Part shown: positions 1 to 4,308 of the stretch, in pieces | Layout of the letters: each line of letters starts with the position of its first letter | How positions within the stretch are numbered: the stretch's first letter is position 1 | Assembly (NCBI GenBank): GCA_029863825.1 | Contig: JAOTUP010000168.1 | Span: forward strand, 1 to 5,487 | Length of the DNA stretch: 5,487 nucleotides | DNA from: Acidobacteriota bacterium | GTDB taxonomy: Bacteria > Acidobacteriota > Thermoanaerobaculia > Multivoradales > JAHEKO01 | Direction of reading: 5' to 3' | Notes under the pieces: model-generated | Told to the model about the DNA's origin: nothing | Seen by the model: the letters and a program-made list of their open reading frames with translations, nothing else | Database searches by the model: none | Translations under genes and position numbers: made by a program

Positions 1-375
1 CGGGAGCTTTATGTCCGCGTCTTTCGAGAGATGGCGGAGACGGTGGCGGCGATCCAGCCGGCGGACGGTCTCTGGCGATCTAACCTCCTGGAGTCGCGCA
101 CGTCGATCCCGGGAGAGACGAGCGGCACAGCGCTGTTCTGCTACGCGCTGACGTGGGGCATGCGCACTGGCGTACTGGAGCGCGACCACTACCGACCGGT
201 TGTGGAGAGGGCGTGGGCGGGGCTCTACGGCTTGGTGAACGACGACGGTCGTCTGGGCTGGGTGCAGAAGCCCGGAGCCTCGCCACATGCGACCAAGGAG
301 AGGAATTGGGCCGTCTACGGGACGGGGGCTTTTCTCCTGGCGGGTTCGGAGTTGCTGATGCTCGGCGGTAAGTGA
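1..375 (+). CDS. Glycoside hydrolase family 88/105 protein, C-terminal part (5' end outside the window)
   Basis: The reading frame is open from base 1 and ends at TGA 373-375, giving 124 visible residues. The sequence matches the C-terminal (alpha/alpha)6-barrel section of GH105/GH88 unsaturated glycuronyl hydrolases (YteR/YesR type). Visible blocks are DGLWRSNLL, PGETSGTALFCYALTWGMRTG, GRLGWVQKPG and a terminal YGTGAFLLAGSELL; these are family landmarks. Enzymes of this family remove the unsaturated uronic acid left at the end of oligosaccharides by polysaccharide lyases, for example from rhamnogalacturonan. The catalytic aspartate and any signal peptide lie in the missing N-terminal part, so substrate and location cannot be judged. 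The ending is natural for the family, so there is no sign of 3' truncation. The nearby sulfatase remnant fits a former polysaccharide-degradation neighbourhood, which is inference. Confidence 0.88.
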   Translation, partial: RELYVRVFREMAETVAAIQPADGLWRSNLLESRTSIPGETSGTALFCYALTWGMRTGVLERDHYRPVVERAWAGLYGLVNDDGRLGWVQKPGASPHATKERNWAVYGTGAFLLAGSELLMLGGK

Positions 376-608
376 GCGGCACGCGGCCGACGGTCCGTTG
401 TAGCGGCGTAGGTGGCGATGCGGAGGAGATGACGCGGCACACGCCGACGCAAGGCAACTCGGAGCAGTCGTGGGAATCCGAAGCTGCGATACACGCAGGG
501 TCGCTAGCGGTTCTGCTCACCTCGTGCGGGGGACTGGAGACGGTAGAGGAGGGTCATCGCTGGCGATCTCGTTCAGGTCGACTTGTCGCTGGTCGAGGTG
601 GCTCGTTG

Positions 609-1030
609 CTAGAGATACCCGAACGCCCGTAAGCGCTGTTCGAGCTCGGGATCGAGAGCTGCTTCCTCCGCCTCGCGACGCGTTTGGGGACTGGCGAGCT
701 TCTCCGCGCGGAGAGCCCGAAGCGCCGCGACCCGAACCGGAAAGGCGCTCGCCAGGTCACGGTCTTCCGCCGGATCGGCCGGCCAGCGGTAGAGCTGAGT
801 CTCGCTTTCTTTTCGGCTCCGTCGATCGATGAGCTTCCATTCACCGACGACGATCGACGCTGTGACGCCCTTGATCAGGCCGCGACGTGCGCAAGGGTCG
901 GGCGAGTCGAGAATCGCCGCTCGGTGAAGCTGCGAGGAGGGTCGTTTCACTGTGGACTGAGGCGACGGTGAGTCTCGCGGTGAGGTCCGCCGAAACAGTC
1001 TTCGCGCCATCGGGCCGGGGTCCGCGCATG
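609..1030 (-). pseudogene. Sulfatase C-terminal remnant, 5'-truncated and probably frameshifted
   Basis: The minus-strand frame ending at TAG 609-611 reads through GEWKLIDRRS, ETQLYRWPADPAEDRDLA and ends LEQRLRAFGYL. This is the usual tail of type I (formylglycine-dependent, arylsulfatase A-like) sulfatases: a 'WKLI' strand, a 'LYdL..DP.E..nLA' block and a final 'LGYL'-like end. Those enzymes are about 450-600 residues and carry a CxPSR active-site motif near the N-terminus. Here only about 110 residues are recognisable. No frame upstream on this strand shows the catalytic domain. Near 925-945 a second frame contains VASVHSETTLL, which would join naturally to HRAAILDSPDP in the main frame if one frameshift lies there. 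I therefore read this as a decayed gene. The tail assignment is firm; the right-hand limit and the frameshift are inference. An alternative is a short hypothetical protein of 133 aa starting at 1010. Confidence 0.66.
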
Positions 1031-1197
1031 CGAGGGCGAGTCCCGCGACGAGAGAGAGCTGGCGCTGAGATCGGTCTCGGGCTCACATGCTTGTCGCGCT
1101 TCTGAAAGCTCTCTGGCCATTCAGCCGCCAGGAAGGGTGGAGTAATAGCGTTGGAAGCGACTGCAAGAATGCGCGCGTCTTTGCCGTCTTTGCATTC

Positions 1198-1204
1198 AGG
1201 GAGG
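1198..1204 (+). promoter_or_regulatory. Ribosome binding site that sets the start at 1211
   Basis: AGGGAGG is a near-perfect Shine-Dalgarno sequence. It directly abuts the ATG at 1205, which is too close for initiation, but stands 6 nt before the ATG at 1211. The second ATG is therefore the better start, and it also gives a cleaner signal peptide (MKRLCALMLMTVL). Confidence 0.7.
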
Positions 1205-1210
1205 ATGAAG

Positions 1211-2269
1211 ATGAAGCGACTTTGCGCTCTGATGCTGATGACGGTTCTCATGGGTGGCCTTGCGCGACCTGACAAGCAACTGGAGGCGGCAGTTACTTTC
1301 CTGGTACACAACCGTGAGCTCTGCGCGGCGGTCGCAGCATCGGGTTCTTCCATCTCGGATGCGGCGGTGGTTGCGGGTCGTCGCGCGTTGGCGCGGGAGA
1401 CACTCGCAATAGCGGAAGCGCTTCTGGATCAGGTCCCTGACGGCTCCGAAGCGAAGCGGCTGGGAACCGACGTTCTCGGCCTTCAACGGCGCTTGTGCGG
1501 TGGCGCTGAACCGCAGGGCGACCCTGAGGCCGTGAGGCGTCAGCACGAGGAGACCTCGAGCGAGCTTTCGCGCGTGATGCCTGTGAGCGCTGCGCGGCGT
1601 GACGAGATCCTCTTGCGATTCCTCGATCGACGGGAGGGCGCTGTGATGACAGCCGTCGCTCAGGTCCGGTCGCGGCCGGCGGCATCACAGGATAGCGTGA
1701 AAAAGATCTCAGACCCACCTCCAGGCGACGCCCGAAGAACTTGTCCTGCAGGGCAAGCTGGCGAGAACACGCCGCCATCCGAGGTGGTGGCAGCCGACGT
1801 CGCTGTGGCCTCGAACGGTGCCGACGACGGATCCGAGGTGTCGCCGGGTCAGGTCTGGGATCCGAGTCCGGACGAGTTGGGGCAACGGCGCATGCTGGCG
1901 AGTCGGGCTTTCCGTGAGCGTCTCCACGCCTGGACTCCGACTTACGAGCGCCAGGTCCGACCGCTGGTTGCAGCGCGGGTGAGGCTCGCGAGGGATCTCA
2001 GGCGCCAGTCACTCGAGCAGCTGCGGCCGTTGTGCAGCGGCTTCGTCGAGGCGGTTGCCGCCATCGACTACAGCGTTGTCCTGCAGGCGCCGGAGGTGGT
2101 CCTGCGGGAGGACCTACATCGCATGCTCGCCGGCTACGCGGCCGCCGGCCGTTTATGCGCTGCCGGTCGCTGGGCTCTCGCGTGGAGCGAGATCAACCGG
2201 GCCGATCGGCGCTGGAGCCGAGTCGTTACCCGGCTGTCGCGGCTCGAGAAGGGCGGGAGCCGTAGGTGA
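1211..2269 (+). CDS. Exported alpha-helical protein of unknown function (352 aa)
   Basis: I do not recognise a family. The start is chosen from AGGGAGG 6 nt upstream. The N-terminus is a typical Sec signal peptide: MKR, then a hydrophobic core at residues 4-17, with likely cleavage after Ala18. There is no lipobox cysteine, so the product is probably periplasmic or secreted rather than a lipoprotein. Residues about 20-150 are rich in Ala, Leu, Arg and Glu in a helical pattern (for example ARETLAIAEALLDQV) and contain scattered cysteines. Residues about 155-235 form a low-complexity Pro/Ala/Gly/Asp/Ser linker. Residues about 236-345 are again helical and Arg-rich with two late cysteines. The layout is thus two helical lobes joined by a flexible linker. 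The gene ends at TGA 2267-2269 and converges on the minus-strand membrane protein gene 57 bases further on. The protein looks lineage-specific. Its reality rests on the RBS, the signal peptide and the length of the open frame. Confidence 0.72.
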   Translation: MKRLCALMLMTVLMGGLARPDKQLEAAVTFLVHNRELCAAVAASGSSISDAAVVAGRRALARETLAIAEALLDQVPDGSEAKRLGTDVLGLQRRLCGGAEPQGDPEAVRRQHEETSSELSRVMPVSAARRDEILLRFLDRREGAVMTAVAQVRSRPAASQDSVKKISDPPPGDARRTCPAGQAGENTPPSEVVAADVAVASNGADDGSEVSPGQVWDPSPDELGQRRMLASRAFRERLHAWTPTYERQVRPLVAARVRLARDLRRQSLEQLRPLCSGFVEAVAAIDYSVVLQAPEVVLREDLHRMLAGYAAAGRLCAAGRWALAWSEINRADRRWSRVVTRLSRLEKGGSRR

Positions 2270-2326
2270 CGGAGTGGCGAAGCGGAGTACGCTCCCGGCG
2301 CTGAATCGACTTGGCCGGCGACTGTC

Positions 2327-2962
2327 CTACCAGGCGTGACCCAAGAGGAGCCGAGACAGTCCGCCCCACAGCCAGGCGATGCCGTTCAGCACATGCATCG
2401 TGAGGATGAGGCAGAGCGCGCCAGTCAACGAGCAGACCAATGCCTCCGGCAGTGTGTCGACTGTCCACCAGTAGAGATCGGGAGGATCCCAGCGGTAGTA
2501 CAACGGAGCGAGGAACAGCGCGACGCTCACGCTCAGGCTGGTCACGGCGACGACGAAGGAGGCGACGCCGAGCGGAAACTTCAGCAGCAAGAACACCATG
2601 CCGGTCCAGGTGACCTTGTTGGCTAGAAAGGCCTTGACGCGAGCCCAGACCGACTCCTCGGTCGCCATCGACTCGGGCCACATCGGCCGGACGTCGGCAC
2701 CCAGGAGGTGAATGGCCTGTTGCCGCTCGAAAGCCGAGAGCAACCAGCTGCCGGTGAGGACAATGAACAGCACGATAAAGCCGACCCACAGGAGGATCAA
2801 GCCCAGGCCGAGGGACCAGCCGACGGCCAGAAAACAGAAGTAGGCAACGCCTAAAGGGAATGCCAGCAGCAGATAGAGCGCGTTGAGATAGGAGCGCCCT
2901 TGAGCGACGACGCCAAAAAAGGACCCGAAAGCCTGTGGAGCGGTGAGTTGAGTCGCCGTCAT
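2327..2962 (-). CDS. Stand-alone 'putative sensor' domain membrane protein (211 aa)
   Basis: The frame is open far upstream, but the ATG at 2962 is chosen because AGGGAG stands 6 nt before it and membrane-protein composition begins only after it. The product has about four to five membrane segments, roughly residues 26-48, 51-73, 118-152 (long, probably two) and 174-200. It contains an internal repeat: LLLAFPLGVAYF near residue 31 and LLLKFPLGVASF near 125, each followed by a second hydrophobic stretch. This pattern fits the 'putative sensor' domain (Pfam Sensor, PF13796 by recollection), best known as the N-terminal input module of actinobacterial histidine kinases. Here nothing follows it: the protein stops at LLLGHAW with no kinase or HAMP domain. 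The ligand is unknown. The soluble loop at about 75-117, between the repeats, is Trp-containing and charged. It is divergent from the fmdB-type gene and has no obvious operon partner in the window. Confidence 0.8.
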   Translation of the reverse strand: MTATQLTAPQAFGSFFGVVAQGRSYLNALYLLLAFPLGVAYFCFLAVGWSLGLGLILLWVGFIVLFIVLTGSWLLSAFERQQAIHLLGADVRPMWPESMATEESVWARVKAFLANKVTWTGMVFLLLKFPLGVASFVVAVTSLSVSVALFLAPLYYRWDPPDLYWWTVDTLPEALVCSLTGALCLILTMHVLNGIAWLWGGLSRLLLGHAW

Positions 2963-2968
2963 CGGAGT

Positions 2969-2974
2969 CTCCCT
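2969..2974 (-). promoter_or_regulatory. Ribosome binding site of the sensor-domain gene
   Basis: On the minus strand this reads AGGGAG, 6 nt before the ATG at 2962. It decides the start against much longer in-frame extensions, whose translation is Ser/Arg/Pro-rich and unlike a protein. Confidence 0.65.
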
Positions 2975-3100
2975 GGAATAGTCAATCGGTTCATTCCCGT
3001 TTACGCAGGCGGTAGTCGCGATGTTTCGTCGCGGCGAGTGAGCGAGATCATTCGCGGGGAACCAAGACCGCCGGCTGGGGCTCTCAAGGGCTTGAGGAGA

Positions 3101-3132
3101 GCGTGAGGGCTCGAGGGCGTGAGGGCGCGAGG
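3101..3132. repeat. Tandem duplication of a 16-bp unit in the divergent intergenic region
   Basis: Two adjacent copies, GCGTGAGGGCTCGAGG (3101-3116) and GCGTGAGGGCGCGAGG (3117-3132), differ at one position. Just before them, CTCAAGGGCTTGAG (3083-3096) is an inverted repeat with related composition. They lie between the divergent sensor and fmdB-type genes. They could be slippage, a dispersed intergenic repeat family of this genome, or an operator; the sequence alone does not decide. Confidence 0.7.
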
Positions 3133-3176
3133 GGTTGGATCGAGCGTCGGATTGAATTAGAGTCGGGAGCCGAACG

Positions 3177-3386
3177 ATGCCGCTATACGAATACGCCTGC
3201 AAAAAGTGTGAGCACCGCTTCGAGATCCTGCAGCGGATCGGCGAGGGTAGCGAGGGGCTCGAATGCCCCGAGTGTGAGTCGCACAAGCTCGAGAAGCAGT
3301 TCTCGACGTTTGCCAGCTCGTCGAGCGAAGGTGACTCCGGTTTCAGCACCGCCAGCAGCGGATGTGGAACCGGCGGTTTCACCTGA
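3177..3386 (+). CDS. FmdB-family zinc-ribbon regulatory protein (69 aa)
   Basis: The short protein begins MPLYEYACKKCEHRFEILQR, the hallmark of the FmdB / CxxC_CxxC_SSSS family. A zinc ribbon is formed by Cys8-X2-Cys11 and Cys30-X2-Cys33. After EKQFSTFASSSSEG comes a Ser/Gly-rich flexible tail with a lone Cys63. The length is typical. The family is named after a putative regulator of formamidase/amidase genes in Methylophilus; for most members the true role is unknown, and zinc binding is the only safe statement. CGGGAG at 3164-3169 lies 7 nt before the ATG. The gene is monocistronic here: it is divergent from the sensor gene and is closed by an intrinsic terminator 10 nt after its stop. The next gene on the strand is the tRNA-Sec. 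Confidence 0.93.
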   Translation: MPLYEYACKKCEHRFEILQRIGEGSEGLECPECESHKLEKQFSTFASSSSEGDSGFSTASSGCGTGGFT

Positions 3387-3395
3387 GCCGCTTGA

Positions 3396-3427
3396 TTGCT
3401 TGGCCGGGAGCCGAGCAAGGCTTTTTT
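3396..3427 (+). terminator. Rho-independent terminator of the fmdB-type gene
   Basis: TTGCTTGGC (3396-3404) pairs with GCCGAGCAA (3410-3418), nine pairs with one G-U, around the loop CGGGA. After GGC comes a run of six T (3422-3427). Position, orientation and T-tract are those of an intrinsic terminator for the gene ending at 3386. Confidence 0.88.
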
Positions 3428-3608
3428 CACCGACACTTCACCTCTTGGTCGGTCGAGGATCTCCCCGTTGCACCGCGGGCGGGTCCGCTCTTCCGGCTCG
3501 CCTGGAGCGTTCCGCCGGGTCGCGGTTTGCCGTTGCTGGCCGAACGCTACCAAGAATCAGTGACGAAACGTCGACTCACCGGTGAGGAGGCTGGACGGCG
3601 TATCGAGC

Positions 3609-3614
3609 TACAAT
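3609..3614 (+). promoter_or_regulatory. Probable -10 box of the tRNA-Sec gene
   Basis: TACAAT matches the sigma-70 -10 consensus at five of six positions and ends 6 nt before the first tRNA base. No good -35 hexamer is visible 16-18 nt upstream (the region is GGTGAGGAGG). The predicted transcription start lies at or within a base or two of tRNA position 1. Confidence 0.5.
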
Positions 3615-3620
3615 CACCGT

Positions 3621-3721
3621 GGAAGCGCTCGGGGGCTGGTGCCTCCTGCGGTCTTCAAAACCGTTGTCCCGCGTGGGTTTCTGCGTTGGGGGGTGGGTTC
3701 GATTCCCATGCGCTTCCGCCA
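3621..3721 (+). tRNA. selC: tRNA-Sec (anticodon TCA), CCA encoded
   Basis: This RNA inserts selenocysteine at UGA codons. It is charged with serine, converted by SelA and delivered by SelB. The sequence shows every special trait of bacterial tRNA-Sec. The acceptor stem has 8 perfect pairs (GGAAGCGC 3621-3628 with GCGCTTCC 3710-3717). The D stem has 6 pairs with a 4-nt loop (GGGGGC-TGGT-GCCTCC, 3631-3646). The anticodon loop CTTCAAA has TCA at 3655-3657, between CGGT and ACCG. A long variable arm spans about 3665-3692. The T arm has 5 pairs (GTGGG/CCCAT) with loop TTCGATT. Discriminator G3718 is followed by CCA 3719-3721. The length of 98 nt without CCA is slightly above the 92 of E. coli selC (95 with CCA), mainly in the variable arm. 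The genome should therefore encode SelA, SelB, SelD and at least one selenoprotein; none is in this window. Confidence 0.96.
3706..3721 (+). repeat. Direct repeat, copy 1 (3' end of tRNA-Sec)
   Basis: CCATGCGCTTCCGCCA, inside the tRNA gene, recurs exactly at 3867-3882. Weaker similarity continues for about 35 bases beyond both copies (shared CAT, CTGCTG and a later ACCCTG-CC block). This is the geometry of an attachment-site pair or of a local duplication of the tRNA end. Confidence 0.75.
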
Positions 3722-3779
3722 TCATTTTTTCTGCTGGGTGTCGCAAACCCTGACCTGCGGCGGTGGTTCTCGACCGGGT

Positions 3780-3799
3780 GCGCATGGGAACCGAACCCA
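3780..3799 (-). repeat. Inverted partial copy of the tRNA-Sec T arm and acceptor
   Basis: Read on the minus strand, this 20-bp stretch is identical at 19 of 20 positions to tRNA bases 3694-3713 (T arm plus half of the acceptor). The single difference replaces the conserved A58 of the T loop by G. Past the match the acceptor continues ACCC instead of TTCC. It is too incomplete to be a functional tRNA on present evidence, and is best called a tRNA-derived fragment. Confidence 0.78.
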
Positions 3800-3813
3800 A
3801 GCACAGCCGAGAG

Positions 3814-3836
3814 TCGAGAACGCGAGGCGTTCTCGA
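3814..3836. repeat. Perfect inverted repeat (10-bp arms, 3-bp spacer)
   Basis: TCGAGAACGC (3814-3823) and GCGTTCTCGA (3827-3836) are exact reverse complements around GAG. No T-tract follows on either strand, so it is not a classical terminator. It lies between the inverted and direct tRNA fragments. Confidence 0.8.
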
Positions 3837-3866
3837 GCGCGTGCGCGAGGAGAGCAGGGAGCCTCG

Positions 3867-3882
3867 CCATGCGCTTCCGCCA
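3867..3882 (+). repeat. Direct repeat, copy 2 (detached tRNA-Sec 3' end)
   Basis: An exact 16-bp copy of the tRNA 3' end including CCA, with no tRNA body in front of it. The bases before it (GGGAGCCTCG) do not resemble the T arm. It lies 161 bp from copy 1. Together with the similar flank after it, this suggests an att-like scar or a duplication remnant. Confidence 0.75.
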
Positions 3883-4010
3883 CCATTCTCGCTGCTGAGT
3901 CTCACTGACCCTGGCCCGTGGCAGCGAGCCATGCGCAGCGGTGCCTACCCCGCGGATCCCACCCGTTCGGGTGTGGCAGCGATATTTGCGCTCGCATTAA
4001 TCTGATTTCG

Positions 4011-4127
4011 CTTCGACAAAGGCACAAGTGGCGAAAGCTGCTTTCGCAAAGCCACGGGTCTTGGATTCCCTGTCCCATGCCGGGGCGTGGGGAGGGGAGA
4101 GAGTCCAGGACCGCCGGGCCGCCGAAG
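4011..4127 (+). ncRNA. Cyclic di-GMP-I (GEMM-I) class riboswitch aptamer
   Basis: A leader RNA that binds a cyclic dinucleotide and controls the downstream gene. Conserved elements appear in the right order. There is a purine-rich ACAAAGGCA (4016-4024). A hairpin follows with 7-pair stem AAGTGGC/GCTGCTT (4026-4032, 4037-4043) closed by the GNRA tetraloop GAAA. Next is the signature CGCAAAGCCACGGGTC (4045-4060). A second hairpin has GGTCTTGGA (4057-4065) pairing with TCCAGGACC (4104-4112) and an inner stem CCCATGC/GCGTGGG. The 3' block GCCGGGCCGCCGA (4113-4125) corresponds to the family's GCNGGGNNRCCGA. The closing helix is CTTCG (4011-4015) with CGAAG (4123-4127). The GGCACAA stretch deviates slightly from the usual GGCAAA. 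Some GEMM-I members (Geobacter-type) prefer cyclic AMP-GMP; I cannot settle ligand choice by eye. The aptamer ends 181 nt before the ATG at 4309. Confidence 0.86.
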
Positions 4128-4308
4128 GGCGCGACGATCACCGCCCGGATTTGGCTCGGATCTCGCGCGAGTAGCGGAAAGGTTGGTTGGCACGATCGAA
4201 ATCACGACGGGGAACGAGACCCAAGGGACTTGGGAAAAAGAAGGCGAAAGTCAAGCTGCCGCGAAGCCATAGACGGGTGATGACGAGGTCCAGGGAGGAT
4301 TCGAAACG
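4128..4308 (+). promoter_or_regulatory. Long leader between riboswitch and gene, with hairpin and RBS (presumed expression platform)
   Basis: This stretch has no gene. It holds a perfect hairpin CCCAAG-GGA-CTTGGG (4220-4234) followed by AAAAAG, so it is not an intrinsic terminator for this strand. The Shine-Dalgarno AGGGAGG (4292-4298) lies 10 nt before the ATG. CAGGGA at 4291-4296 is complementary to TCCCTG at 4067-4072 within the aptamer's second hairpin, so a switch acting on translation is conceivable. No terminator/antiterminator pair is visible. The mechanism is inference. Confidence 0.45.

Noticed and set aside
80..520. Minus-strand frame of 146 codons opposite the glycoside hydrolase
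   Set aside because: It is Pro/Ser/Arg-rich shadow translation; the plus frame is clearly GH88/105.
841..1353. Minus-strand frame of 170 codons as an independent gene
   Set aside because: It overlaps the signal peptide region of the 352-aa gene, lacks an RBS and family motifs. Only its C-terminal part near 925-1030 may be sulfatase remnant in a shifted frame.
3384..3395. UGA at the end of the fmdB-type gene as a selenocysteine codon
   Set aside because: Another in-frame TGA follows three codons later, the protein has its usual family length, and a terminator hairpin follows at once.
2963..3553. N-terminal extension of the sensor protein up to 3553
   Set aside because: It is Ser/Pro/Arg-rich, has no RBS, overlaps the fmdB-type gene in antisense, and the good RBS lies before 2962.
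3576..3932. Open frames on both strands across the tRNA-Sec region (HGNRTH-like proteins)
   Set aside because: They are translations of the tRNA gene and its fragments; such peptides are well-known spurious calls.
3961..3975. Short hairpin CACCC-GTTC-GGGTG
   Set aside because: Five pairs with no T-tract and no conserved context; expected by chance in GC-rich DNA.
3972..3990. Sigma-54-like promoter TGGCAG...TTGC before the riboswitch
   Set aside because: The GG-to-GC distance is 11 bases instead of the strictly required 10, so it is not called.
3998..4003. TAATCT as a -10 box for the riboswitch transcript
   Set aside because: It would place the start suitably at about 4010, but it matches the consensus poorly and has no -35 at the proper distance.
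4220..4240. Hairpin CCCAAG-GGA-CTTGGG as an intrinsic terminator in the leader
   Set aside because: It is followed by AAAAAG rather than a T-tract on the plus strand.
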